Of a DNA stretch of 64,000 nt, positions 1 through 12,527 are shown piece after piece. Numbering within the stretch: the stretch's first letter is position 1; each line of letters starts with the position of its first letter. Source of the stretch: Megaustenia siamemsis (lineage: Eukaryota; Mollusca; Gastropoda; Stylommatophora; Ariophantidae). The stretch is taken from contig JAVIAB010000025.1 in assembly GCA_032433765.1 (NCBI GenBank), positions 35,858,782 through 35,922,781 of the forward strand, given 5' to 3'. A model generated the notes under the pieces. That model was given only the letters and a program-made list of their open reading frames with translations. It was not told the origin of the DNA and searched no databases. Made by a program: the position numbers and the translations under genes.

Positions 1-718
1 CAACAACACCAACAACACCAATGACATCAACGACATCAACAACACAACAACACCAATGACATCAACGACACCAACAACACCAATGACATCAACGACACCA
101 ACAACACCAACAACACCAATGACATCAACGACACCAACAACACAACAACACCATGACATCAACAACACCAACAACACCAACAACACCATGACACCAACAA
201 CACCAATGACATCAACAACACCAACAACACCAACAACACCAATGACACCAACACACCAATGACATCAACGACACCAACAACACAATGACATCAACGACAC
301 CACACAACACAACAACACCAATGACATCAACGACACCAACAACACCAACAACACCAATGACATCAACAACACCAACAACACCAACGACATCACGACACCA
401 ACAACACCAATGACATCAACGACACCAACAACACCAATGACATCAACGACACCAACAACACCAACAACACCAATGACATCAACGACACCAACAACACCAA
501 CAACACCAATGACATCAACAACACCAACAACACCAATGACATCAATGACATCAACAACACCAACAACACCAACGACATCAATGACATCAACAACACCAAT
601 GACATCAACAACATCAATGACATCAACGACACCAACAACACCAATGACATCAACACATCAATGACATCAATGACATCAACAACACCAATGACATCAACAA
701 CATCAATGACTCCAACGA
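1..718. repeat. CAACACC/ATGACATCAACG compound minisatellite
   Basis: Irregular tandem array built from short blocks such as ACCAACAAC and ACCAATGACATCAACG, running from the window edge. Block lengths are mostly multiples of three, so an artificial Thr/Pro/Met-Thr-Ser frame stays open on the plus strand and a Leu/Val-rich one on the minus strand. No coding evidence. The array is probably longer than what is seen. Confidence 0.95.
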
Positions 719-991
719 TATGAAACATAACTTCAAAGAGACATATTGAATTGAGCTTGAAGACATGTGGACTGGTGATAATTAAATGTGAATTAACGAT
801 ACAACACTGCGTCATGAAATTAAAATGCAACCAGGCTGAAGATGTTCTCATGGAGGCTGTAAACTGAATGGTAGTTCAGAACTAAAAAGAAAGTTTGTAA
901 AGGAGTAGGTGGAAGGTAGACTGTGAAGAAAGTAGCAGCTACCAGAGATTGTGTTAAGTTTGTGGACCCCATGCAGGTCCCATGTTAGAGT
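719..991. other. Non-repetitive spacer, no gene recognised
   Basis: About 270 bp of unique sequence between two arrays. The plus strand near 890-985 has a short open stretch ending in a stop that is vaguely like a LINE C-terminal tail, but the similarity is too weak to call. I see no splice-flanked exon, RNA gene or repeat. Confidence 0.4.
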
Positions 992-1424
992 AGTCTCACA
1001 AATTATGTGTAATCATTTCATGTACAACAGTAATGGATTATTATAAAAATATAGTCGTGTAGTCCTTGCTAGCCCCTGCCTCACTCACAAATTATGTGTA
1101 ATCGTTTCATGCACAACAGTAATGGATTATTGGTCGTGTAGTCCTTGCTCACCCCTGTCTCACTCACAAATTTTCAAATTTTGTGTAATCGTTTCATGTA
1201 CAACAGTAATGGATTATTGGTCGTGTAGTCCTTGCTCACCCCTGTCTTACTCACAAATTTTCAAATTTTGTGTAATCGTTTCATGTACAACAGTAATGGA
1301 TTATTAGTCGTGTAGTCCTTGCTCACCCCTGTCTCACTCACAAATTTTGTGTAATCGTTTCATGCACAACAGTAATGGATTATTAGTCGTGTAGTCATTG
1401 CTCGCCCCTGTCTCACTCACTAAA
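992..1424. repeat. 73-86 bp minisatellite, about 5.5 copies
   Basis: Copies share the core GTGTAATCGTTTCATG followed by CAACAGTAATGGATTATT and GTCGTGTAGTCCTTGC. Length differences come from an optional extra TTTTCAAA segment and a 13-bp insertion in the first copy. The small plus-strand frame across it is a repeat artefact. Confidence 0.93.
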
Positions 1425-1757
1425 CACACAGTTTTGGCTGACATGAGACATCCAATCCGATACTTACCACTATTGTGTCGTCTTGGTCTCAGCCAGCTCT
1501 GTAAGCTGTCAACTTGTCACAGCCTCTTTTATAGCATCGCCAACAGTGGCAGACTCCTGTGTTCAAACAGCGACACACATCTCTGATATCTGATTGGTCG
1601 TTACCCTACAGACATTGTTTTGTATTGGCTACAGATGTTGGGGGAGGTGACGGCTGGTCACCCCCTAGAGCGAGGAATTTCAAACTTTTCAACATCAGCA
1701 GTTTCCATGAGGTAGGAAAGGTACCTTCAACTTCTGACTCCTACATTTCTATTTACT
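1425..1757. other. Unique spacer, nothing recognised
   Basis: About 330 bp of non-repetitive sequence upstream of a SINE. Short open frames exist on the plus strand, but none shows a recognisable domain, good splice sites or codon-like structure. Confidence 0.4.
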
Positions 1758-1768
1758 ACTCAAGTCCT

Positions 1769-2035
1769 AGGGAGCCGCGATAGCTCAGTGCTTAGTGAAC
1801 TGGACTACCACGGACAAGGGGTAAGGTTCGATCCCAACTGACGGCTCCGGGTTCACCCAGCCTTAAATGGGTACCGGATTTTTTTCTGTGAAAGTAAACG
1901 TCGGGCACGGGCGTAATACTGACCACATTACCCCAAAAATCATATGCTGAAGGTCATAAAATATAGGGTCACTAACACCATATTTCCCTATACGCCACTT
2001 GGCGTGACGGGGGTACTTTACTTTTTTTTTTTTTT
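1769..2035 (+). mobile_element. tRNA-derived SINE (family 1, monomer) with TSD
   Basis: The element has a tRNA-like head starting GGAGCCGCGATAGCTCAGTG at 1771, with a Pol III A-box-like TAGCTCAGTGC and a B-box GGTTCGATCCC. A conserved body follows (from CTTAAATGGGTACCGG to a hairpin around ACGCCACTTGGCGT) and then a T-rich 3' end. Flanking duplications ACTCAAGTCCT (1758-1768) and ACTCGAGTCCT (2036-2046) differ at one base, which marks a retroposed insertion. Other copies are at 17844, 24053 and 51340. The tRNA head no longer closes as a full cloverleaf, so this is not a tRNA gene. Confidence 0.88.
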
Positions 2036-2082
2036 ACTCGAGTCCTGCGATATTAAAAACTGTTTCCGCTGTTTGGGCCACT

Positions 2083-2769
2083 GTTCAGTTGGGAAACTGT
2101 TGCTCTGCCACTGTTCAGTTGGAAACTGTTGCTCTGCCACTGTTCAGTTGGAAACTGTTGCTCTGCCACTGTTCAGTTGGAAACTGTTGCTCTGCCACTG
2201 TTCAGTTGGGAAACTGTTGCTCTGCCACTGTTCAGTTGGGAAACTGTTGCTCTGCCACTGTTCAGTTGGGAAACTGTTGCTCTGCCACTGTTCAGTTGGG
2301 AAACTGTTGCTCTGCCACTGTTCAGTTGGGAAACTGTTGCTCTGCCACTGTTCAGTTGGGAAACTGTTGCTCTGCCACTGTTCAGTTGGGAAACTGTTGC
2401 TCTGCCACTGTTCAGTTGGGAACTGTTGCTCTGCCACTGTTCAGTTGGGAAACTGTTGCTCTGCCACTGTTCAGTTGGGAAACTGTTGCTCTGCACTGTT
2501 CAGTTGGGAAACTGTTGCTCTGCCACTGTTCAGTTGGGAAACTGTTGCTCTGCCACTGTTCAGTTGGGAAACTGTTGCTCTGCCACTGTTCAGTTGGGAA
2601 ACTGTTGCTCTGCCACTGTTCAGTTGGGAAACTGTTGCTCTGCCACTGTTCAGTTGGGAAACTGTTGCTCTGCCACTGTTCAGTTGGGAAACTATTGCTC
2701 TGCCACTGTTCAGTTGGGAAACTGTTGCTCTGCCACTGTTCAGTTGGGAAACTGTTGCTCTGCCACTGC
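2083..2769. repeat. 30-bp minisatellite, about 23 copies
   Basis: Near-perfect tandem copies of a unit containing GTTGCTCTGCCACTGTTCAG. The first few copies are 29 bp and a few others have single deletions, so frames shift and several overlapping artificial ORFs result. Each unit contains the inverted repeat CAGTT-GGGA-AACTG. The low divergence suggests recent expansion. Confidence 0.95.
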
Positions 2770-3072
2770 TATGATGCATTTGTATTTCTACAGAATGTTT
2801 CCTTCATTTCCTCACAGAATTACCTTCTGCTGTAACACAACTATCATTTCCATATTTCTACAACCTTTCAACAATAACACATTACAAGAATCAACAAACA
2901 AATATTCAATCATAAGACTAGACAGATGTACTTTTGGTCATAAGTAATTTGGACTATTAAGTAAATGTATGACGTCATTCACTTGTTTGAGAAAACTACA
3001 TATTTACGTTCGTTAAATGAGAAACTAGGTTCTTCGTGGTCAAACTGATCCGTTTGGTGGTTGAATCGTAGT
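2770..3072. other. AT-rich unique spacer
   Basis: About 300 bp without repeats. I find no exon, RNA gene or retroelement similarity. Confidence 0.4.
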
Positions 3073-3335
3073 TGGTTGATTGTGCTTGTATTTGTCATAG
3101 TTGATTGTGCTTGTATTTGTCATAGTTGATAAAGCTCCTACACAAGGCACCTACATAAAGGCGCCAACATGAAGGACCTAAAAGGCACCTACACAAGGCA
3201 CCTACATAAGACACCTACATAAGGTGCCTACATAAGGCACCTACATAAGAAACCTATATAAGGTGCCTACACAAGGCAAATACACAAGACACCTACACAT
3301 GGCACCTACATTAGGCACTTACACAAGACACCTAC
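3073..3335. repeat. Short degenerate repeats (26 bp x2, then GGCACCTACATAA type)
   Basis: A 26-bp direct duplication containing TTGATTGTGCTTGTATTTG is followed from about 3129 by a degenerate array of 16-17 bp units of the form AAGGCACCTACATAA, with several reverse-complement-like variants (AAGGTGCCTACATAAG). Confidence 0.85.
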
Positions 3336-3399
3336 ACCGATTATACGCTGTATGAGACCAAAGAGGAAGATGTGTAAATCGTCGGTCAAGTGCAATCAG

Positions 3400-4513
3400 A
3401 CATACAAACAAATGAACAACTATACATACAAACAAAAGAAAACAAACAGACATACAAACAAATGAACAACTATACATACAAACAAAAGAAAAACAAACAG
3501 ACATACAAACAAATGAACAACTATACATACAAACAAAAGAAAAACAAACAGACATACAAACAAATGAACAACTATACATACAAACAAATGAACAACTATA
3601 CATACAAACAAATGAACAACTATACATACAAACAAATGAACAACTATACATACAAACAAATGAACAACTATACATACAAACAAATGAACAACTATGCATA
3701 CAAACAAATGAACAACTATACATACAAACAAATGAACAACTATACATACAAACAAAAAGACAAACAAACAGACATACAAACAAATGAACAACTATACATA
3801 CAAACAAATGAACAACTATACATACAAAAAATTAACAACTATACATACAAACAAAAAGAAAAACACAGACATACAAACAAATGAACAACTATACATACAC
3901 AAACAGACATACAAACAAATGAACAACTATACATACAACAAACAGACATACAAAGAAATGAACAACTATACATACAAACAGACATACAAAGAAATGAACA
4001 ACTATACATACAAACAAAAAGAAAAACAACAGACATACAAACAAATGAACAACTATACATACAAACAAAAAGACAAAGAAACAGACATACAAACAAATGA
4101 ACAACTATACATACAACAAACAGACATACAAACAAATGAACAACTATACATACAAACAGACATACAAACAAATGAACAACTATACATACAAACAAACAAA
4201 AAACAAACAGACGTACAAACAAATGAACAACTATACATACAAACAAAAAGACAAACAAACAAATGAACAACTATACATACAAACAAAAGACAAACAAACA
4301 AATGAACAACTATACATACAAACAAAAAGACAAACAAACAAATGAACAACTATACATACAAACAAAAAGACAAACAAACAAATGAACAACTATACATACA
4401 ACAAAAAGACAAACAAACAAATGAACAACTATACATACAAACAAAAAGACAAACAAACAAATGAACAACTATACATACAAACAAAAGACAAACAAACAAA
4501 CAAATGAACAACT
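3400..4513. repeat. Compound ATGAACAACTATACATACAA minisatellite
   Basis: The basic 24-bp unit contains ATGAACAACTATACATACAA. It is interleaved with A-rich spacers of variable length (AAACAGACATAC, AAAAAGACAAAC). Artificial ORFs appear on both strands (Tyr/Asn/Lys-rich on plus, Cys/Val/Phe-rich on minus). It ends about 60 bp before the 3' end of a minus-strand LINE. Confidence 0.94.
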
Positions 4514-4571
4514 GTTTAATAATATAAATATAATATAATATCTAATATTTGAAACCAATATCTGACACTAA

Positions 4572-5445
4572 TATCATCATCATTGAGTGCCGTCTCCGCA
4601 ACGAAGGTTGCTACCATGGAGCGCCATTTTGCTCTATCTCTTGCTTTGATGGTGCAGGTTGTCATCGGTTGATTTGTCCATCTTTTGATGTTACTCGTCC
4701 ATGTTAATCTTGGTCTGCCTCTGCCTCTTTTACCTTGTATTTTCCCCTCCAGGATCACTTTCAGTAGGCTGTTGTGTCTTTTAACATGGCCTAAGAATCG
4801 CATTTGTCTTGTTCTAATTGTGTTCAGAAGTTCTCTTTTCATTTTTAGTTGTTTTAAGACTTCGTCGTTTGTTTTCTTTTCCTTCCATCCAATTCTACCT
4901 ATTCTTCTATATATCCACATTTCAAAGGCTTCAATTCTCTGTTCTGTTTTCTTGTCTAATGTCCATGTTTCAGCACCATATAGGAATATTGAGAAGATGT
5001 AACATTTTGCTATTCTTAGTTTTAGCTCTGGTGTTATTTGTTTTGATGTTAGTATGTCCTTCATGACATTAAAATTACTTTTTGCCATTCCTATTCTTTT
5101 GTTTATTTCAGTTGTACATTTTCCATCACTGGTTATAGTATGTCCAAGGTAGTTGTAGTTCTGAACTGTCTCAAGGTCTATTCCTTCAATTTTGATATCC
5201 ACTTGTGGATTTTGAGTATTTTCCTTGTTTATGATCATAGTTTTTAGTCTTTTTGATGTTCATATCTAATCCATATTTTTGCTTGTCGTGTTTATTTCAT
5301 TAAGTAATTGTTGTAGATCTTTTAGGATTTTCTGCTAGTAGTACAGTATCGTCAGCATATCTTAGGTTATTGATTATCTTTCCATTAATTTGTAGGCCTG
5401 GCATCTCTATGATGTTTTTAAAGATTTGCTCAACTGACAGGATTT
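4572..5445 (-). mobile_element. LINE fragment, RT catalytic motif to C-terminus (decayed)
   Basis: The minus strand encodes the C-terminal half of a non-LTR retrotransposon reverse transcriptase. The catalytic motif LRYADDTVLLAE lies near 5345-5375. It is followed, after a frameshift near 5240-5262, by a long frame with YLGHTITSDGKCTTEI, FLYGAETWTL and RGRPRLTW blocks typical of RTE-like or related LINE C-termini. The frame ends at an ATGATGATGAT run (4572-4583), the tail seen in related copies here. RT upstream of the YADD motif is missing, so the copy is 5'-truncated and inactive. The same LINE type recurs at 17784-18170 and 45269-45600. Confidence 0.85.
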
Positions 5446-5523
5446 GAGCAACTTCATTAGAAATCTTGTGTCCACGTTTCTGGTGTATTTCCCTCAAACA
5501 TAAACAACAAGAACTGAACCAAC

Positions 5524-5807
5524 AATAACAACGTGGGCGTGAGACCAACAAGGACAACGATTCTCCACTTCCAGAAGCCTTGACACATTATTGGTAACAA
5601 CGTGGGCGTGAGACCAGCAAGGACAACGATTCTCCACTTCCAGAAGCCTTGACACATTATTGGTAACAACGTGGGCGTGAGACCAGCAAGGACAACGATT
5701 CTCCACTCCCAGAAGCCTTGACACATTATTGGTAACAACGTGGGCGTGAGACCAGCAAGGACAACGATTCTCCACTTCCAGAAGCCTTGACACATTATTG
5801 GTAACAA
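5524..5807. repeat. 69-bp minisatellite, 4 copies
   Basis: Four head-to-tail copies spaced exactly 69 bp apart, each containing ACGTGGGCGTGAGACCAGCA and CCAGAAGCCTTGACACATTA. They differ by only a few substitutions, so the expansion is recent. Being a multiple of three, the unit gives two minus-strand ORF artefacts. Confidence 0.95.
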
Positions 5808-6369
5808 ACTGTAACTAACTATTTGTACTTGATAAAGTCGACATTTCAACATTAGGGAAGATCCGCTCCGTCCACCACTTGTTCTCCAATTAGTTTCACA
5901 ACTTTTGACTTGTGTCGTTTCTGAGGCTCTCAACGTGCGCACCTTTCTCTCCACTGTCCAAAGTTGTCTGTCTGTCTAAATGTCCACGTGTGGTAACGCG
6001 TGCAGGATGTCGGTAACAGCTGAGATAGAAGTTATAGAACTGAATCAAGTGGTACATTTAGCATACCTGGCAGACCGCAGGCTTAAAAACTGAAGCTTTA
6101 AAGCCGAGAATAATTACAAAAATGATTCATTTTTCCATTATAGATAACCATTATTGTGTGGAACTCGGCTAATTTCAATTACTATTCCAATCTCTGTACT
6201 CGTCACACACATATTTGCGCACAGTGTAAATAAAACCGCCATCAAAAGTCTGAACACGGGCATTAATATTGTAATCTCTTTCATGATCACAACGCCATAT
6301 TTTCCCCGTGTTTGTGTCATGACTAATCTCGCAGTCAAACTGTCACAGACAGCACAAGCTCTGCATAAA
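5808..6369. other. Unique region, no gene recognised
   Basis: About 560 bp. The minus strand near 5830-5960 holds short open stretches in different frames, suggestive of decayed coding sequence, but no family is recognisable. I see no convincing exon boundary. Confidence 0.35.
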
Positions 6370-6380
6370 CGACGAGGTTC

Positions 6381-6663
6381 TTCTTCTTCTTCTATCCTTC
6401 CTCTGTTGCCGTTGGCGTCGAGGGGAGAAACAATCTGCGATTCTTTGCTCTTCCGTTGGCCTCTTCTGGTGTTATCCCTCCTAGTGACTCTAGTATTCCC
6501 TTTATCCATCTCTTTCTCGGTCTTCCTCTTAATCTGGCGTTTTCGTAGCGTTTGTTTATGGCTGTTTGCGTCATTGTTAGTTCTTTTTGTCTTGTTATGT
6601 GGCCGAACCAATTTATCTGTTGTTTCTTTATGTATTCGATGGCTGGTTCAATTTCGAGTTAAC
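6381..6663 (-). mobile_element. 5'-truncated LINE C-terminus with TSD
   Basis: A minus-strand frame (about 6664 to 6392) carries a LINE RT C-terminal tail: QQINWFGHITRQ, then RGRPRKRWIKGI, then AKNRRLFLPSTPT and a stop. A (GAA)n run at 6381-6394 forms the 3' tail. The insertion is bounded by a perfect 11-bp duplication, CGACGAGGTTC, at 6370-6380 and 6664-6674. This is a short dead-on-arrival copy of a LINE family distinct from the GATGAT-tailed one. Confidence 0.88.
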
Positions 6664-6674
6664 CGACGAGGTTC

Positions 6675-6932
6675 CGTCGGTTATTTTAAAAAAACTGGTT
6701 AATATCAAATCAACGACGGTAGGAATTATAGTTTAAAAAACCTTAGCCTGGGCAGCGACATACAGCCTGTTCTCCTTCAGTTGTCTTGTGGCAAGATTCT
6801 CTCACATGCTCAACTTTAACCTGGAATCTACGTGTTGTTGACCATCTAATTTAAGACTGGACACTCAAGTTCAACTACAAAATCAAACAGCAAGTACTGG
6901 GCAAAGTCTAGTCGACAGGTCATCTTCAATGC
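6675..6932. other. Unique spacer
   Basis: No recognisable gene or repeat. It lies between the LINE insertion and the RNase H relic. Confidence 0.35.
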
Positions 6933-7480
6933 TCAGCGATCAAGTTTGTAAGTGATCAGATCACTCAGAAAATATTCCATCAACATAATGCGACTAACGA
7001 CACCGATGTTGTCTTGCTTGATAAGTCTTCTTTGGTTCCCTACGTAACGTTCTCGTCTGACATTTCCCACCTTGACATGATATTTGTGTAGTCTGTTTAT
7101 GGCTGTGGATTCAGGTTCGTTTCTTAGTTGTCTTTTGTCCTGCGTCCCTGAAGGCATTCAGAATGTTAGTGCGGTCCATTACCATTCCAGACTCAAACTC
7201 AGACAAACTGGCAAGTCTGTCAGCATGCTCATTACCTCTAACGCCCGTGTTCCCTGGCACGAACATGAAGCAGACTTTTGTTAGAATAGACCTCCCCAGA
7301 GACTCTAACCACTCTCATCAAGCCCAGTTAGTTGTGATCTTTCTGAGCTACTCATTGAGTCAGTGAGGAGATACACATATGTATAAGCATATGTATCAAG
7401 ACTTACTAATGCATTAATGATAGCCATAATTTCCATGTTCAAACTACTTGTACACATTGCGAAAGCATCACTGTCTTATT
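6933..7480 (-). pseudogene. RNase H-domain relic (degraded)
   Basis: On the minus strand, three reading frames together carry an RNase H fold order: EIMAIINAL (second acidic motif, about 7420-7437), LLTDSMSS (third acidic motif), then after a stop and frameshift CFMFVPGNTGVRGNEHADRL (PGH motif changed to PGN, with the GNE.AD block near 7200-7260). After another frameshift comes a conserved tail ending in a GVVSR block. The C-terminal part aligns by eye with the better preserved copy at 55362-56036. The catalytic PGH histidine is lost and the first acidic motif is not seen. It is probably of retroelement origin or a decayed copy of a multicopy RNase H family. Confidence 0.72.
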
Positions 7481-7600
7481 TCACAGTACTCTCTCCAAAA
7501 TGAGACATCAAAGTCCACGAGCTCCCACCTGCTAAATAACAGAGCCATCTGTGCAAAATGGCTGCGTCACTATCAGAAGAGTTCTAAAAAATCAAGACCT

Positions 7601-10412
7601 GCACTTCTGCCTCAACGACCAATAGTTGTTGTTGTCTACATTCTCTGTCTAGTATGATAATGACAGGAGATGGCACACTGCACTTCTGCCTCAACGACCA
7701 ATAGTTGTTGTTGTCTACATTCTCTGTCTAGTATGATAATGACAGGAGATGGCACACTGCACTTCTGTCTCAATGACCAATAGTTGTTGTTGTCTACATT
7801 CTCTGTCTAGTATGATAATGACAGGAGATGGCATACGGCACTTCTGCCTCAACGACCAATAGTTGTTGTTGTCTACATTCTTTGTCTAGTATGATAATGA
7901 CAGGAGATGGCACACTGCACTTCTGTCTCAACAACCAATAGTTGTTGTTGTCTACATTCTCTGTCTAGTATGATAATGACAAGAGATGGCATACTGCACT
8001 TCTGCATCAACGACCAATAGTTGTTGTTGTCTACATTCTCTGTCTAGTATGATAATGACAGGAGATGGCATACGGCACTTCTGCCTCAACGACCAATAGT
8101 TGTTGTTGTCTACATTCTCTGTCTAGTATGATAATGACAGGAGATGGCACACTGCACTTCTGTCTCAACAACCAATAGTTGTTGTTGTCTACATTCTCTG
8201 TCTAGTATGATAATGACAAGAGATGGCATACTGCACTTCTGCATCAACGACCAATAGTTGTTGTTGTCTACATTCTCTGTCTAGTATGATAATGACAGGA
8301 GATGGCACACTGCACTTCTGCCTCAATGACCAATAGTTGTTGTTGTCTACATTCTCTGTCTAGTATGATAATGACAGGAGATGGCATACGGCACTTCTGT
8401 CTCAACGACCAATAGTTGTTGTTGTCTACATTCTCTGTCTAGTATGATAATGACAGGAGATGGCACACTGCACTTCTGCCTCAATGACCAATAGTTGTTG
8501 TTGTCTACATTCTCTGTCTAGTATGATAATGACAGGAGATGGCACACGGCACTTCTGCATCAACGACCAATAGTTGTTGTTGTCTACATTCTCTGTCTAG
8601 TATGATAATGACAGGAGATGGCATACGGCACTTCTGTCTCAACGATCAATAGTTGTTGTTGTCTACATTCTCTGTCTAGTATGATAATGACAGGAGATGG
8701 GATACTGCACTTCTGTCTCAACGATCAATAGTTGTTGTTGTCTACATTCTCTGTCTAGTATGATAATGACAGGAGATGGCATACTGCACTTCTGTCTCAA
8801 CGATCAATAGTTGTTGTTGTCTACATTCTCTGTCTAGTATGATAATGACAGGAGATGGCATACTGCACTTCTGTCTCAACGATCAATAGTTGTTGTTGTC
8901 TACATTCTCTGTCTAGTATGATAATGACAGGAGATGGCATACTGCACTTCTGTCTCAATGACCAATAGTTGTTGTTGTCTACATTCTCTGTCTAGTATGA
9001 TAATGACAGGAGATGGCACACTGCACTTCTGTCTCAACGACCAATAGTTGTTGTTGTCTACATTCTCTGTCTAGTATGATAATGACAGGAGATGGCACAC
9101 TGCACTTCTGCCTCAATGACCAATAGTTTTTGTTGTCTACATTCTCTGTCTAGTATGATAATGACAGGAGATGGCATACGGCACTTCTGCATCAACGACC
9201 AATAGTTGTTGTTGTCTACATTCTCTGTCTAGTATGATAATGACAGGAGATGGCATACGGCACTTCTGTCTCAGCGACCAATAGTTGTTGTTGTCTACAT
9301 TCTTTGTCTAGTATGATAATGACAGGAGATGGCATACTGCACTTCTGTCTCAACGACCAATAGTTGTTGTTGTCTACATTCTCTGTCTAGTATGATAATG
9401 ACAGGAGATGGCATACGGCACTTCTGTCTCAACGACCAATAGTTGTTGTTGTCTACATTCTCTGTCTAGTATGATAATGACAGGAGATGGCACACTGCAC
9501 TTCTGCCTCAATGACCAATAGTTGTTGTTGTCTACATTCTCTGTCTAGTATGATAATGACAGGAGATGGCATACTGCACTTCTGTCTCAATGACCAATAG
9601 TTGTTGTTGTCTACATTCTCTGTCTAGTATGATAATGACAGGAGATGGCACACTGCACTTCTGCCTCAACGACCAATAGTTGTTGTTGTCTACATTCTCT
9701 GTCTAGTATGATAATGACAGGAGATGGCACACTGCACTTCTGCATCAACGACCAATAGTTGTTGTTGTCTACATGCTCTGTCTATTAGGATAATGACAGG
9801 AGATGGCATACGGCACTTCTGCCTCAACGACCAATAGTTGTTGTTGTCTACATTCTCTGTCTAGTATGATAATAACAGGAAATGGCATACTACACTTCTG
9901 CCTCAACGACCAATAGTTGTTGTTGTCTACATTCTCTGTCTAGTATGATAATAACAGGAAATGGCACACTGCACTTCTGCCTCAACGACCAATAGTTGTT
10001 GTTGTCTACATTCTCTGTCTAGTATGATAATGACAGGAGATGGCATACTGCACTTCTGCATCAACGACCAATAGTTTTTGTGTCTACATTCTCTGTCTAG
10101 TATGATAATGACAGGAGATGGCACACTGCACTTCTGCATCAACGACCAATAGTTGTTGTTGTCTACATTCTTTATCTAGTATGATAATGACAGGAGATGG
10201 CACACTGCACTTCTGCCTCAACGACCAATAGTTGTTGTTGTCTACATTCTCTGTCTAGTATGATAATGACAGGAGATGGCATACGGCACTTCTGCCTCAA
10301 CGACCAATAGTTGTTGTTGTCTACATTCTCTGTCTAGTATGATAATGACAGGAGATGGCATACTACACTTCTGCCTCAACGACCAATAGTTGTTGTTGTC
10401 TACATTCTCTGT
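7601..10412. repeat. 79-bp minisatellite, about 35 copies
   Basis: Regular array of a 79-bp unit containing CACTTCTGCCTCAACGACCA, AGTTGTTGTTGTCTACATTC and CTAGTATGATAATGACAGGA. Copies differ at a few diagnostic sites (GCCTC/GTCTC/GCATC, CACACTG/CATACGG), and blocks of neighbouring variants recur, which indicates local block duplication. The minus-strand ORFs within it are artefacts. Confidence 0.96.
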
Positions 10413-10419
10413 ATGGTGG

Positions 10420-10620
10420 CGACGAGAAAGGACGTACTGAGCTCTGACGTCACCACTGGTACCCATTGTTCTCCGGGTCCTATGTCCTTGATTGAACACA
10501 TTTGCTGAACGATATTCTTAGCTTTTCCCATCCATGATTTTCCTAATTCAAGCGCTGCTGACTTTTGTAACCATTCAATTACAGTGCTGTCGATGATATG
10601 AGCTGAGAGTCAGGATCGTC
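10420..10620 (-). other. Coding-like segment, possible exon of an unrecognised gene
   Basis: The minus strand has an open frame of about 65 codons that is not repetitive and has protein-like composition. It includes IEWLQKSAALELGKSW and QQMCSIKDIGPGEQW. A pyrimidine-containing CTCTCAG acceptor-like site precedes it near 10603, and a GGGTACCAG donor-like site follows GPGEQW. It could be a true exon, perhaps of the same gene as the segments at 12530-12950, or a remnant of one. I do not recognise the family. Confidence 0.35.
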
Positions 10621-10625
10621 AGTGC

Positions 10626-12515
10626 ACAAAGAACTGATCTACCATTGACTACTCCCACCAATGAACAAAGAACTGATCTACCATTGACCACTCACCCCAA
10701 TGAACAAAGAACTGATCTACTATTGACCACTCCCCCCAATGAACAAAGAACTGATCTACCATTGACTACTCCCACAATTAACAAAGAACAGATCTACCAT
10801 TGACCACTCCCACCAATGAACAAAGAACTGATCTACCATTGACCACTCCCCCCAATGAACAAAGAACAGATCTACTATTGACCACTACCCCCAATGAACA
10901 AAGAACTGATATACCATCAACCACTCCCCCCAATGAACAAAGAACTGATCTACCATTGACCACTCCCCCCAATGAACAAAGAACTGATCTACTATTGACC
11001 ACTACCCCCAATGAACAAAGAACTGATCTACCATCAACCACTCCCCCCAATGAACAAAGAACTGATCTACCATCAACCACTCCCCCCCCCCCAATGAACA
11101 AAGAACTGATCTAACATCGACCACTTCCCCCAATGAACAAAGAGCTGATATACCATCAACCACTCCCCCCAATGAACAAAGAATTGATCTACCATCAACC
11201 ACTCCCCCAATGAACAAAGAACTGATCTACCATCAACCCCCCCCCCCAATGAACAAAGAACTGATCTACCATCAACCCCCCCCCCCCCAATGAACAAAGA
11301 ACTGATCTACCATCAACCACTCCCCCAATGAACAAAGAACTGATCTACCATCAACCACTCCCCCAATGAACAAACAACTGATCTACCATCAACCACTCCC
11401 CCAATGAACAAAGAACTGATCTACCATCAACCACTCCCCCAATGAACAAAGAACTGATCTACCATCAACCCCTCCCCCAATGAACAAAGAACTGATCTAC
11501 CATCAACCACTCCCCCCAATGAACAAAGAACTGATCTACCATCAACCCCCCCCCCAATGAACAAAGAACTTATCTACCATCAACCACTCCCCCCCCTCCC
11601 AATGAACAAAGAACTGATCTACCATCAACCACTCCCCCCCAATGAACAAAGAACTGATCTACCATCAACCACCCCCCCCCCCAATGAACAAAGAACTGAT
11701 CTACCATCAACCACTCCCCCAATGTACAAAGAACTGATCTACCATCAACCACTCCCCCAATGAACAAAGAACTGATCTACCATCAACCACTCCCCCAATG
11801 AACAAAGAACTGATCTACCATCAACCACTCCCCCAATGAACAAAGAACTGATCTACCATCAACCCCTCCCCAATGAACAAAGAACTGATCTACCATCGAC
11901 CACTCCCCCAATGAACAAAGAACTGATCTACCATCGACCACTCCCACAATGAACAAAGAACCGATCTACCATCGTCCACTCCCACAATGAACAAAGAACC
12001 GATCTACCATCGGCCACTCCCACAATGAACAAAGAACCGATCTACCATCGTCCACTCCCACAATGAACAAAGAACCGATCTACCATCGTCCACTCCCACA
12101 ATGAACAAAGAACCGATCTACCATTGTCCACTCCCACAATGAACAAAGAACTGATCTACCATCGTCCACTCCCACAATGAACAAAGAACTGATCTACCAT
12201 CGTCCACTCCCGCAATGAACAAAGAACCGATCTACCATCGTCCACTCCCACAATGAACAAAGAACTGATCTACCATCGTCCACTCCCACAATGAACAAAG
12301 AACTGATCTACCATCGTCCACTCCCACAAAGAACTGATCTACCTAGCGACCGTTACCATCGACCACTCCCCCCAATGAACAAAGAACTGATCTACCATCG
12401 GCCAAACCACAATGAACAAAGAACTGATCTACCATCGTCCACTCCCACAATGAACAAAGAACTGATCTACCATCGTCCACTCCCACAATGAACATAGAAC
12501 TGATCTACCATCGTC
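10626..12515. repeat. 35-42 bp minisatellite with variable C-tract
   Basis: Units contain AATGAACAAAGAACTGATCT followed by ACCATCAACCACT and a poly-C run of 3 to about 12. C-tract length variation makes unit length drift from about 35 to 42 bp and shifts frames. The left and right parts differ (ATTGACC/ATCAACC versus ATCGTCC with CCGATCT), showing regional homogenisation. Confidence 0.95.
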
Positions 12516-12527
12516 CACTCATCAAGC

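Noticed and set aside
1771..1850. Functional tRNA gene
   Set aside because: It has A- and B-box-like motifs but recurs with a conserved 3' body and TSDs, which makes it a SINE head. The same holds for 24055, 51601 and 51711.
2083..2835. Cys-rich protein encoded by the 30-bp array
   Set aside because: Cysteines come from repeat frames (CSATVQLGN and similar) in three overlapping frames. No signal peptide or unique sequence.
7601..10412. CRISPR-like array
   Set aside because: The 79-bp units abut directly without variable spacers, and the context is a eukaryotic genome. The same reasoning applies to all other arrays here.
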